The notes under the pieces: generated by a model
Database searches by the model: none
What the model saw: the letters and a program-made list of their open reading frames with translations, nothing else
What the model was told of the DNA's origin: nothing
In this document: positions 43,609 to 51,592 of the stretch, in pieces
Numbering within the stretch: the first letter of the stretch is position 1
How the letters are laid out: the number at the start of each line of letters is the position of its first letter
Source: Nocardioides marinisabuli
Lineage (GTDB): Bacteria; Actinomycetota; Actinomycetes; Propionibacteriales; Nocardioidaceae
Direction of reading: 5' to 3'
DNA length: 64,000 bases
NCBI RefSeq assembly: GCF_013466785.1
Contig: NZ_CP059163.1
Span: 744,001 to 808,000 of the forward strand
Position numbers and translations under genes: made by a program

Positions 43609-43773
43609 GCCACCGCCCGGTTTGGGCGCCCGACACAACCCCGGCTGGTCGGGCCGCCACGGGGTCCGCTCGAGGTGGGATCCTGCTGCGCCGGACGTTG
43701 CGCCGAGGGGCCATGATGGACAGGACCCGCCCCTCGCGCCGCGAGGCGCCACCCGATCCGAGAGAGGCCCCGG

Positions 43774-44925
43774 ATGCAGCTTGCCCTGTCCGCCGAGGAC
43801 CAGAAGTTCCGCGAGCAGATGCGCACCTTCTTCACCACCGAGGTGTCCGAGGACATCCGTCGCGCGGTGATCGAGGGACGTGAGCTCACCAAGGAGCAGA
43901 TCGTCGAGAGCCAGCAGACCCTCAACAAGGCCGGCCTGGCGGTGCCGCACTGGCCGACCGAGTGGGGCGGGCAGGACTGGAGCGACCTGCAGCGCCACAT
44001 CTGGAACGAGGAGATGCAGCGCGCCGGCGTCCCGACGCCGCTGGCCTTCAACGCCAGCATGATCGGCCCGGTGCTCGCGCAGTTCGGCAGCCAGGAGATC
44101 AAGGAGCGGTTCCTGCCCAAGACCGCCAACCTCGACATCTGGTGGAGCCAGGGCTTCTCGGAGCCCGACGCCGGCTCCGACCTGGCCAGCCTGCGCACCA
44201 CCGCGGTCAAGGACGGCGACGACTGGGTCGTCAACGGCCAGAAGACCTGGACCACGCTGGGCCAGTACGGCGACTGGATCTTCACGCTCGTGCGCACCGA
44301 CCCCGACGTCAAGAAGCAGGCCGGCATCTCGATGCTGCTCATCGACATGACCAGCCCGGGGCTGACCGTGCGCCCCATCGAGCTGATCGACGGCGGCCAC
44401 GAGGTCAACGAGGTCTGGTTCGAGGACGTGCGCGTGCCCGCCGAGAACCTGGTCGGCGAGCTCAACAGCGGCTGGACGATCGCCAAGTTCCTGCTCGGCA
44501 ACGAGCGGGTCGGCGTCGCACCCGTCGGCACCACCAAGCGCATCCTGGCCCGGGCCAAGTCGCTGGCCGGCGAGCGGGCGAGCGAGCCGCTGCTCGCGGC
44601 CCGCATCGCCGAGCTCGAGAACGACCTGCTCGCGCTCGAGCTGACCGCGCTGCGCGTGGTCGCCCACTCCGCCGACGGCGAGCCGCACCCGGCCTCCTCG
44701 GTGCTCAAGCTGCGCGGCACCGAGCTGCAGCAGGCGGTCAGCGAGCTGATGGTCGACCTGGCCGGGCCGGCCAGCATCGCCTCCGGCGCGGGTGGGGACA
44801 GCGCCCTCGACGAGTGGACCCACCACACGACGCCGACGTACCTCAACCTGCGCAAGGCCTCGATCTACGGCGGGTCCAACGAGATCCAGCGCCAGATCAT
44901 CAGCCGCACGATCCTGGGACTGTGA
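43774..44925 (+). CDS. Acyl-CoA dehydrogenase, subunit 1 of a pair
   Basis: 383 aa. Full acyl-CoA dehydrogenase fold: N-terminal helices, FAD strand motif GFSEPDAGSDLASLRTTAV, DGDDWVVNGQKTWTT, and C-terminal IYGGSNEIQRQIISRTILGL. The catalytic Glu of the YEGT motif is replaced (YGGS), as in members that act as pairs. It is followed 9 bp later by a second, different family member (44935), as in mycobacterial heterotetrameric FadE pairs that oxidise steroid or branched side chains. It carries out FAD-dependent alpha,beta-dehydrogenation of an acyl-CoA. SD GAGAGG lies before ATG 43774. Confidence 0.9.
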   Translation: MQLALSAEDQKFREQMRTFFTTEVSEDIRRAVIEGRELTKEQIVESQQTLNKAGLAVPHWPTEWGGQDWSDLQRHIWNEEMQRAGVPTPLAFNASMIGPVLAQFGSQEIKERFLPKTANLDIWWSQGFSEPDAGSDLASLRTTAVKDGDDWVVNGQKTWTTLGQYGDWIFTLVRTDPDVKKQAGISMLLIDMTSPGLTVRPIELIDGGHEVNEVWFEDVRVPAENLVGELNSGWTIAKFLLGNERVGVAPVGTTKRILARAKSLAGERASEPLLAARIAELENDLLALELTALRVVAHSADGEPHPASSVLKLRGTELQQAVSELMVDLAGPASIASGAGGDSALDEWTHHTTPTYLNLRKASIYGGSNEIQRQIISRTILGL

Positions 44926-44934
44926 GGAGCAGAC

Positions 44935-46080
44935 ATGGACTTCACCTATGACGACGAGCAGGACGCCCTCCGCGACGCGGTGCGCGGGCTGCTGACCAAG
45001 GCGTACGGCGACTTCGAGCAGCGCCGCCAGACCACCAAGGTCGACCCGGGCTTCTCCGAGAAGACCTGGACCCAGATGGCCGAGATGGGCCTGCTGGGCC
45101 TGCCGTTCTCGGAGGACGACGGCGGGGTCGGCGCCGGTCCGGTCGAGATCGCGATCGTGTGCCAGGAGCTGGGCCGCGTGGTCGCCCCCGAGCCCTACCT
45201 GCACGCCGTGGTGCTGGCCGGTGGCCTGGTCGCCGCCTGCGGCAGCGCCGAGCAGCGTGGCGAGCTCCTCGGGGCGCTCTCCGCCGGCGAGCGGCTGCTG
45301 GCCTTCGCCCACGACGAGCCCGGCTCGCGCTGGGCCGCCACTGCGAGCGGCGTCAGCGCCACCGAGGACGGCGGGTCGTGGACGCTGAGCGGCACCAAGG
45401 AGCCCGTGGTGCAGGGCGCGCGCGCCGACACCCTCGTGGTCAGCGCGCAGCTGCCCGACGGCGGCACCGGCCTCTTCGTCGTCGACGGCGAGGCGGCCAC
45501 CCGCACCGGCTACCCGACGTACGACGGTGGGCGCGCGGCGAAGGTCGTGCTCGACTCGACCCCGGCGACGCCGCTGGGCGAGCCGGGCCGCGACCTGGCC
45601 TCGAGCATCGCCACCATCCTCGACCTGGGCCGGATCATGGCCGGCAACCAGGCGATCGGGGCGATGGAGGTCGCGCTGCGCCAGACCACCGAGTACCTCA
45701 AGAGCCGCAAGCAGTTCGGGGTGCCGCTGAGCACCTTTCAGGCGCTGACCTTCCGGGCCGCCGACATGTACGTCTCGCTCGAGCTGGCCACCAGCCTCGT
45801 GCAGTGGGCCACCATGGTCGTCGAGAGCGGCGACCCGGACGCGGTGCGCGACGCCGCGGCCCGCGCGGGGCTGCAGGTCAGCCGGGCCGGGCGGCACGTG
45901 GGCCAGGAGGCGATCCAGCTCCACGGCGGCATCGGCATGACCGCCGAGTACGCCGTCGGCTCCTACACCTCGGTGCTGACGATGCTCGAGCACCTGCTCG
46001 GCGACGGCTCCCACCACCTGACCGGCCTGTCCGAGCGGATCACCGACCACGAGGACCTCGACCCCCTCGCCATCGCCTGA
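44935..46080 (+). CDS. Acyl-CoA dehydrogenase, subunit 2 of a pair
   Basis: 381 aa. It starts MDFTYDDEQDALRDAVRGLL and has GLPFSEDDGGVGAGPVEIAIVCQELGRVVAPEPYL, the form usual for the smaller partner of heteromeric enzymes. The substrate-contact middle part is shortened (no TEPxxGSD motif; AFAHDEPGSRW instead). The C-terminal FAD part has SRKQFGVPLSTFQALTFRAADMYVSLELA and IQLHGGIGMTAEYAVGSY. It is probably active only together with the product of 43774. A hairpin terminator follows at 46117. Confidence 0.88.
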   Translation: MDFTYDDEQDALRDAVRGLLTKAYGDFEQRRQTTKVDPGFSEKTWTQMAEMGLLGLPFSEDDGGVGAGPVEIAIVCQELGRVVAPEPYLHAVVLAGGLVAACGSAEQRGELLGALSAGERLLAFAHDEPGSRWAATASGVSATEDGGSWTLSGTKEPVVQGARADTLVVSAQLPDGGTGLFVVDGEAATRTGYPTYDGGRAAKVVLDSTPATPLGEPGRDLASSIATILDLGRIMAGNQAIGAMEVALRQTTEYLKSRKQFGVPLSTFQALTFRAADMYVSLELATSLVQWATMVVESGDPDAVRDAAARAGLQVSRAGRHVGQEAIQLHGGIGMTAEYAVGSYTSVLTMLEHLLGDGSHHLTGLSERITDHEDLDPLAIA

Positions 46081-46116
46081 TCCTGCTCGGCCCGGCTCCA
46101 CCTCGCTCGTCCCACC

Positions 46117-46148
46117 GGCCGGGCGGCGCCTGCGGGCGTCGCCCGGCC
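46117..46148 (+). terminator. Hairpin after the acyl-CoA dehydrogenase pair
   Basis: GGCCGGGCG (46117-46125) pairs with CGCCCGGCC (46140-46148); inside it CGCC and GGGCG can pair further. It lies 37 bp past the stop at 46080. Confidence 0.6.
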
Positions 46149-46205
46149 GAGGTGCGTCCGGGGGCCGGCGCAGGTGTGGACGGCGAGCAGGTGGGTAGAC
46201 GTGCG

Positions 46206-46904
46206 GTGGTGACCCGACGACCGCGCACCGCGCCTGCCGCCCTCGCCCTGCTCGCCCTCCTCGCCGCCGGGGGCCTGAGCGCCTGCGGCGACGACGCGGA
46301 GACCGGCACCGCCGACGACACCTCCACCTCGGCCTCCGCGGGCACCGACGGGGGCGATGGCACCGACGACCCCGAGGGGGCCGGGTCCACCGAGGACACC
46401 CAGGAGATCAGCACCGACCAGGTCACCCTGCGCCTGCCCGGGGGCTGGGAGAGCCTCGACGCCGAGGAGGCGCTCGCCCAGGCCGACGGCGAGGACGGGA
46501 CGCTCGCCTCGATCGCCGAGCGCCTCGGCGTCCCGCCCGAGCAGCTCGAGGCCACCCTGCAGAACGTCGACCTGGTCGCGGTCGCCGACGGCGGCGCCCA
46601 GGACGGCGTGCTGACCAACGTCAACGTGCTGCACCAGTCCGGCGAGCTGCCCGGCGAGGACGAGTTTGCCGCCCAGCTCGAGCAGTTCGCCGACACCACC
46701 GGCGACGTCACCACCGTCGAGGCCCCGGTCGGCGACGTGCTGCGCGCCGACTACCAGCTCGACATCAACGGCACCGCCGGCCAGTTCGAGGTGCTGCTGG
46801 CCCAGGTCGGCGGTGACGTCGTCACCATCACCGTCACCTCCGCCGACGCCGCCGACGCGGCCGAGGTCGCCGACCTGGTCGTGGCCACCCTCGAGGCGGC
46901 CTGA
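46206..46904 (+). CDS. Lipoprotein of unknown function (LpqN-like)
   Basis: 232 aa from GTG 46206; GTG 46209 is possible. Lipobox LSAC near residue 25 (LALLALLAAGGLSACGDD). An acidic Thr/Ser/Gly linker follows (ETGTADDTSTSASAGTDGGDG), then a domain beginning QVTLRLPGGWESLDAEEALAQA and ending VVTITVTSADAADAAEVADLVVATLEAA, which resembles the fold of mycobacterial LpqN/LpqT-type lipoproteins. The role is unknown. Confidence 0.65.
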   Translation: MVTRRPRTAPAALALLALLAAGGLSACGDDAETGTADDTSTSASAGTDGGDGTDDPEGAGSTEDTQEISTDQVTLRLPGGWESLDAEEALAQADGEDGTLASIAERLGVPPEQLEATLQNVDLVAVADGGAQDGVLTNVNVLHQSGELPGEDEFAAQLEQFADTTGDVTTVEAPVGDVLRADYQLDINGTAGQFEVLLAQVGGDVVTITVTSADAADAAEVADLVVATLEAA

Positions 46905-46910
46905 CCCAAC

Positions 46911-46972
46911 GCCGTACGCCGACCGCTCACGCACCGCGCACCGCCGCGCCCGCCGTACGCCGACCGCTCACG
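46911..46972. repeat. 21-bp direct repeat
   Basis: GCCGTACGCCGACCGCTCACG is perfect at 46911-46931 and 46952-46972 (41 bp apart), directly before REP-like copy B. It lies just downstream of the lipoprotein gene. Confidence 0.7.
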
Positions 46973-47046
46973 GGGTCTCGACGACGCTCGAGCCTCCGGC
47001 CCTCGCTGCTCGACCAACGACACGGCCCTCGCTGCTCGACCGACGG
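46973..47046. repeat. REP-like palindromic repeat, copy B with partial second
   Basis: A full unit (46973-47020) runs from GGGTCTCGACGACG to CTGCTCGACCAACG with the core CGAGCCTCCGGCCCTCG. A partial copy of its right end, GGCCCTCGCTGCTCGACCGACGG, follows at 47024-47046. It lies between the 3' ends of convergent genes. Confidence 0.7.
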
Positions 47047-47054
47047 CGCGTCGC

Positions 47055-47645
47055 TCAGGCGCCGGCCATCCGCAGGGCCAGGTCGCGGTAGTGGGCGGCG
47101 ACCTGCTCGGGGGTCCAGCCGGCGTCGTCGCGGTACCAGCGCGCGACGTCGATGCCCAGGGAGAGCAGGGCGGTGGCGGTCATGGCGGGGTGGGGGGTGG
47201 CCAGGACGCCGGCGGCGACGCCGCGCTCGATGACGTCGCGCACCACCGCGTCGATGCGCCGGCGCAGGTCCATGATCTCGGCCAGGTGCTCGGCACTCAG
47301 CGCGGCCATCTCGTAGTTGATGACCCGCGCCGTGGTGTGGGTCAGCGCGTGGTGGCGCACGAACTCCTCGACCAGCACGGTCAGCTGGGCGACGGGGTCG
47401 TCGCGCCCGGCCACCGCGGCCTCCACGAGCGCGAGCGTGCGCAGGTGCCCCTCGCGCGAGATCAGGTGCAGCAGCTCCTCCTTGGAGCGGTGGTGCACGT
47501 AGAGGGCGGCGGGGCTCATCCCGGCGCCGGCGGCGATGTCGCGCGTCGTGGTGCCGTGGAACCCGCGCACCGCGAAGGCGGCCACCGCGGCCTCGAGCAG
47601 GCGCTCGCGCGCGTCGGTGGGTGAGGGTTGACGAGCGGCGGCCAT
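47055..47645 (-). CDS. TetR-family regulator of the SDR/ACAD cluster
   Basis: 196 aa. HTH: RERLLEAAVAAFAVRGFHGTTTRDIAAGAGMSPAALYVHHRSKEELLHLI. The ligand domain has HTTARVINYEMAALSAEHLAEIMDLRRRIDAVVRDVIERGV, a pattern common in TetR proteins that govern acyl-CoA catabolism. It is divergent from the SDR gene at 47705 with a palindromic operator between them (47656-47671), so it probably controls both itself and the 47705-56096 genes, perhaps responding to an acyl-CoA. Confidence 0.9.
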   Translation of the reverse strand: MAAARQPSPTDARERLLEAAVAAFAVRGFHGTTTRDIAAGAGMSPAALYVHHRSKEELLHLISREGHLRTLALVEAAVAGRDDPVAQLTVLVEEFVRHHALTHTTARVINYEMAALSAEHLAEIMDLRRRIDAVVRDVIERGVAAGVLATPHPAMTATALLSLGIDVARWYRDDAGWTPEQVAAHYRDLALRMAGA

Positions 47646-47655
47646 GGCGTCAGAG

Positions 47656-47671
47656 TAAGCAAGCGCTTAGT
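47656..47671. promoter_or_regulatory. Palindromic TetR operator
   Basis: AGCAAGCGCTTAGT (47658-47671) matches the KstR2-type operator consensus AnCAAGnnCTTGnT at all fixed positions but one. The overlapping TAAGC-N4-GCTTA (47656-47669) is symmetric. It lies 10 bp from the TetR start and 33 bp from the SDR start. Confidence 0.6.
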
Positions 47672-47704
47672 CAGAGCGCAACGACCCACTCGAGAGGGAG
47701 CACC

Positions 47705-48457
47705 ATGCAGGGACTCAAGGGCCGCACCGCCGTCGTGACCGGCGCCAGCCGCGGGATCGGCCTGGGCATCGCCCAGCGACTCGTCGACGAGGGCGCGCGC
47801 GTCGTGCTGACCGCCCGCAAGCCCGAGGCCCTCGAGGAGGCCGTCACCGCGCTGGGCGGCCCCGAGGTCGCCCTGGCCGTGGCCGGCAAGGCCGACGACC
47901 CCGCGCACCGCGAGGAGGTCGTCACCCGCGCCGTCGAGACGTTCGGCAGCCTCGACCTGCTGGTCAACAACGCCGGCATCAACCCCGCCTACGGCCCGCT
48001 GGTCGACCTCGACCTCGACGCCGCCCGCAAGATCGTCGAGGTCAACGCGATCGGCGCGCTGGCCTGGGTGCAGGCCGCGCACCGCGCCTGGATGGGCGAG
48101 CACGGCGGCTCGGTCGTCAACATCTCCTCGGTCAGCGGCGTCAAGCCCGCCCCCGGCATCTCGATGTACGGCGCCAGCAAGGCCATGATGATCTCGCTGA
48201 CCGAGTCGCTGGCCGTCGAGCTCGGCCCGAGCATCCGCGTCAACGCCGTGGCGCCCGCGGTGGTCAAGACCCAGTTCGCCTCCGCGCTCTACGAGGGCCG
48301 CGAGGAGGAGGTCGCCTCGCAGTACCCCCTCAAGCGCCTCGGCGTGCCCGAGGACGTCGCCGGCGCGGTCGCCTTCCTGCTCTCCGACGACGCCGGCTGG
48401 GTCACCGGCCAGACGATGCTCATCGACGGCGGCGTCACCCTCACCGGCGGCGTGTGA
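47705..48457 (+). CDS. SDR family oxidoreductase (3-oxoacyl reductase-like)
   Basis: 250 aa. TGASRGIG (near residues 12-19), NNAGINPAYGPL, ISSVSGVKP and YGASKAM (YxxxK) are all in place, and it ends in the FabG-like WVTGQTMLIDGGVTLTGG. It likely oxidises a 3-hydroxyacyl-CoA or similar alcohol. ATG 47705 follows GAGGGAG. The stop overlaps the next ATG by one base (48457), which starts a chain of tightly coupled genes. Confidence 0.9.
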   Translation: MQGLKGRTAVVTGASRGIGLGIAQRLVDEGARVVLTARKPEALEEAVTALGGPEVALAVAGKADDPAHREEVVTRAVETFGSLDLLVNNAGINPAYGPLVDLDLDAARKIVEVNAIGALAWVQAAHRAWMGEHGGSVVNISSVSGVKPAPGISMYGASKAMMISLTESLAVELGPSIRVNAVAPAVVKTQFASALYEGREEEVASQYPLKRLGVPEDVAGAVAFLLSDDAGWVTGQTMLIDGGVTLTGGV

Positions 48458-49278
48458 TGGCCGGCCACGAGGCCCTGGCCGACCGCGGCGCGGTCGTCAC
48501 CGGCGCCGCCGGCGGCATCGGCCGGGCGCTGGCCACCCGCCTGGTGGCCGAGGGGGCCCGGGTCGTGGTCAACGACCTCGACGCCGACGCCGTACGCCGC
48601 ACGGCCGAGGAGATCGGCGCGGTCGCCGTCCCGGGTGACTGCTCCTCCGACGAGGGCGTGCGCGCCCTGGTCGAGCAGGCCACCGCCGAGCTGGGCCGCA
48701 TCGACGTCTACCTGGCCAACGCCGGCATCGACGGCGCCGGCGGGCCCGACAGCCTGCAGACCCCCGACGACGTGTGGGAGCGCGTGGTCGACGTCAACGT
48801 GATGGCCCACGTGCGTGCCGCGCGGCTGCTGGTGCCCGAGTGGGTCGCCTCCGCCGAGGCGGGCGGCCCGGGCGGCCGCTTCGTGGTGACCGCGTCGGCC
48901 GCCGGCCTGCTGACGATGATCGGCAGCGCGCCGTACTCGGTGACCAAGCACGCCGCGGTCGGCTTCGCCGAGTGGCTCTCGGTCACCTACGGCCACCGCG
49001 GCGTGACGGTGCAGGCGATCTGCCCGCAGGGCGTGCGCACCCGGATGCTCGAGGAGGCCGGCCCGCTGCAGGACCTGCTCTCCCACGACGAGGCGCTGAC
49101 CCCCGAGACCGTCGCCGGCTGCTGGGTCGAGGCCCTGGCCGACGACCGCTTCCTGGTGCTGCCGCACCCCGAGGTGGCGGGCTACTACGCCGCCCGCGCC
49201 ACCGACACCGACCGGTGGCTCGCCGGGATGCGCCGGCTGCAGGGCAAGCTCGACGAGCACCTGGCCGGGCCCGCATGA
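48457..49278 (+). CDS. SDR family oxidoreductase
   Basis: 273 aa. TGAAGGIG (near residues 16-23), LANAGIDGAGGPD, TASAAGLL, YSVTKHA (YxxxK) and the C-terminal CPQGVRTRMLEEAGP are present; Asp in VNDLDAD points to NAD(H). It differs from its neighbour in the C-terminal domain (GYYAARATDTDRWLAGMRRLQGKLDEHL), which is shared with SDRs that lie beside ACAD10/11-type genes. Coupled to the genes on both sides by 1-4-bp overlaps. Confidence 0.88.
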   Translation: MAGHEALADRGAVVTGAAGGIGRALATRLVAEGARVVVNDLDADAVRRTAEEIGAVAVPGDCSSDEGVRALVEQATAELGRIDVYLANAGIDGAGGPDSLQTPDDVWERVVDVNVMAHVRAARLLVPEWVASAEAGGPGGRFVVTASAAGLLTMIGSAPYSVTKHAAVGFAEWLSVTYGHRGVTVQAICPQGVRTRMLEEAGPLQDLLSHDEALTPETVAGCWVEALADDRFLVLPHPEVAGYYAARATDTDRWLAGMRRLQGKLDEHLAGPA

Positions 49279-50339
49279 ACGGCTCCCTGCCCGGCCTCGA
49301 CGTCGCCGCCGTCCAGCGCTGGTACGACACGCAGCGACCCGGCGACATGCCGCCGCCCGAGGAGGTCGAGGCCCGGCTGCTGGCCGGCGGCCGCTCCAAC
49401 CTCACCTACGCGCTGCACGTGCGCGAGGACCCCGACCGCCGCTGGGTGCTGCGCCGTCCCCCGCTCGGCCACGTGCAGGCGACCGCCCACGACATGGGTC
49501 GCGAGTTCCGGGTGATGGACGCGCTCGCCCCCACGCCCGTGCCGGTGCCGCAGATGTACGCCCACTGCGCCGACGACTCCGTCCTCGGGGCGCCCTTCTA
49601 CCTGATGGAGGTCGTCGACGGCGTGGCGCTGCGCCGCGCCGCCGAGCTCGAGCCGCTCGGCGCGCAGCGCACCCGCGACCTGGTCGACCGGATGGTCGGG
49701 GTGCTCGCCGACCTGCACGCCGTCGACCCCGGCACGGTCGGCCTGGGCGACCTCGGTCGCCCGGCCGGGTTCCTGGAGCGCCAGGTCCGTCGCTGGGGCC
49801 GGCAGCTCGAGGGGTCGCGCAGCCGCGACCTGCCCGACGCCGACCTGCTGCTCGAGCGGCTGGCCGCCCACGTGCCGCCCGACGGCGCGCCCGCGGTGGT
49901 GCACGGGGACTACCGTCTCGACAACCTGCTCGTCGACCCCGACGACGCCCAGCCGGTGCGCGCGGTCGTCGACTGGGAGATGGCCACCCTCGGCGACCCG
50001 CTCACCGACCTGGCCCTGCTGGTGGTCTACGACCGGCTCGCCGACCTGGTCGCCGGCTCCGGCGCCTCGGTCGCCGACGCCGGGCTCGCCGACGTCTCCA
50101 CCGCACCGGGCTACCCCTCGCCCGACGACCAGCTGACGGCGTACGCCGCCGCCTCGGGGCGCGACCTGGGCCCGATGGACTTCCACCTCGGCCTGGCCCA
50201 CCTCAAGCTCGCCGTCATCCTCGAGGGCATCCACTACCGCCACGCCCACGGCCAGACCGTCGGCGAGGGCTTCGACGCCATCGGTGAGGCGGTGCCGCCG
50301 CTGCTGGCGGCCGGCCTGGCCGCCACCTCGCACCTCTGA
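49275..50339 (+). CDS. APH-like phosphotransferase (ACAD10/11 kinase domain homologue)
   Basis: 354 aa. Kinase fold of the aminoglycoside/choline phosphotransferase group: GGRSNLTYALHV (nucleotide loop, near residues 40-51), Lys/Arg in RWVLRRPPLGHV, the catalytic loop VVHGDYRLDNLLV and the metal-binding VVDWEMATLGDPLTDLALL. This sequence type is the kinase domain that is fused to a dehydrogenase in eukaryotic ACAD10/11, and stands alone as LvaA-like proteins in bacteria. There it phosphorylates a 4-hydroxyacyl-CoA. The next gene is the matching dehydrogenase, which supports that role. Confidence 0.88.
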   Translation: MNGSLPGLDVAAVQRWYDTQRPGDMPPPEEVEARLLAGGRSNLTYALHVREDPDRRWVLRRPPLGHVQATAHDMGREFRVMDALAPTPVPVPQMYAHCADDSVLGAPFYLMEVVDGVALRRAAELEPLGAQRTRDLVDRMVGVLADLHAVDPGTVGLGDLGRPAGFLERQVRRWGRQLEGSRSRDLPDADLLLERLAAHVPPDGAPAVVHGDYRLDNLLVDPDDAQPVRAVVDWEMATLGDPLTDLALLVVYDRLADLVAGSGASVADAGLADVSTAPGYPSPDDQLTAYAAASGRDLGPMDFHLGLAHLKLAVILEGIHYRHAHGQTVGEGFDAIGEAVPPLLAAGLAATSHL

Positions 50340-50356
50340 CCCCGGAAGGGACCCCC

Positions 50357-51592
50357 ATGGACTTCGCCTTCGACACCCGTACCGAGGAGCTCCGCGAGAG
50401 CCTGCTCGACTTCATGGACACCCACGTCCACCCCAACGAGCAGGTCTTCGCCGACCAGCTCGCCGGGCTCGAGGACCGGTGGGCCTGGTCGACGGCCCCG
50501 GTGCTGCAGGAGCTGCGCGCCGAGGCCCGCAGCCGCGGCCTGTGGAACCTCTTCCTGCCGGTGGGCCACTACGGCGACCTGGGCGCCGGGCTGACCAACC
50601 TGCAGTACGCCCCGCTCGCCGAGATCACCGGCCGCGCCGGCCACCTCGCCCCCGCGGCCCTCAACTGCGCGGCGCCCGACACCGGCAACATGGAGGTGCT
50701 GGCGATGTTCGGCACCCCCGAGCAGCAGGAGCGCTGGCTGCGCCCGCTGATGGAGGGCCAGATCCGCTCGGCGTTCGCGATGACCGAGCCCGACGTGGCC
50801 TCCTCCGACGCCACCAACATCGAGACCTCGATCGTGCGCGACGGCGACGAGTACGTCATCAACGGCCGCAAGTGGTGGATCACCGGGGCGATGAACCCGC
50901 AGTGCGAGGTCTTCATCGTGATGGGCAAGACCGACCCGAGCGCCTCGCGGCACCGCCAGCAGAGCCAGATCCTGGTCCCCCGCGACACCCCCGGGCTCAC
51001 CGTGGTGCGCCCGATGCACGTGATGGGCTACGACGACCACGAGCACGGCGGCCACGCCGAGCTGCGCTTCGAGGACGTGCGGGTGCCGGTCGCCAACCTG
51101 ATCGGCGAGGAGGGCGGCGGCTTCGGCGTCGCGCAGGCCCGGCTCGGCCCCGGCCGCATCCACCACTGCATGCGCGCCATCGGCGTGGCCGAGAAGGCCA
51201 TCGAGCTGATGTGCACCCGCGCCGACTCGCGGGTCGCCTTCGGCCGCGCGATCTCCGAGCAGGGGGTCGTCCGCGACTGGATCGCGGAGTCCCGGGTGCG
51301 CCTCGAGCAGCTGCGGCTGCTGGTGCTCAAGACCGCCTGGATGATGGACGACGTGGGCGCCCGCGGTGCCCACACCGAGATCCAGGCCATCAAGATCGCC
51401 ACGCCCAGGACGGTGCAGTGGATCCTCGACAAGGCGATCCAGGTGCACGGCGCCGGCGGCCTGTCGCAGGACTTCCCGCTGGCCAACGCCTACGCCTCGA
51501 TCCGCACGCTGCGCTTCGCCGACGGCCCCGACGAGGTGCACAAGAACGCCCTGGCCAAGGCCGAGATCCGCAAGCAGACCGCGACCTCGTGA
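50357..51592 (+). CDS. Acyl-CoA dehydrogenase, ACAD10/11 type
   Basis: 411 aa. Dehydrogenase fold with FAMTEPDVASSDATNIETSIVRDGDEYVINGRKWWITGAMN and a C-terminal end RFADGPDEVHKNALAKAEIRK. The ADGPDEVH motif is the mark of ACAD10/11 and FadE12-like proteins. These act on phosphorylated 4-hydroxyacyl-CoA with loss of phosphate to give an enoyl-CoA. It follows the kinase gene by 17 bp. The stop overlaps the next start (GTG 51589). Confidence 0.9.
   Translation: MDFAFDTRTEELRESLLDFMDTHVHPNEQVFADQLAGLEDRWAWSTAPVLQELRAEARSRGLWNLFLPVGHYGDLGAGLTNLQYAPLAEITGRAGHLAPAALNCAAPDTGNMEVLAMFGTPEQQERWLRPLMEGQIRSAFAMTEPDVASSDATNIETSIVRDGDEYVINGRKWWITGAMNPQCEVFIVMGKTDPSASRHRQQSQILVPRDTPGLTVVRPMHVMGYDDHEHGGHAELRFEDVRVPVANLIGEEGGGFGVAQARLGPGRIHHCMRAIGVAEKAIELMCTRADSRVAFGRAISEQGVVRDWIAESRVRLEQLRLLVLKTAWMMDDVGARGAHTEIQAIKIATPRTVQWILDKAIQVHGAGGLSQDFPLANAYASIRTLRFADGPDEVHKNALAKAEIRKQTATS

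Noticed and set aside
42757..46101. A 1114-aa open frame on the minus strand
   Set aside because: It runs antisense to the two acyl-CoA dehydrogenase genes and the YiiX-like gene. Only its last 59 residues are taken as a real small gene, with their own start.
46117..46148. REP-like member
   Set aside because: It is palindromic and after a gene, but lacks the GGTCTCGA and CTCGACC ends. It was treated as an ordinary terminator.
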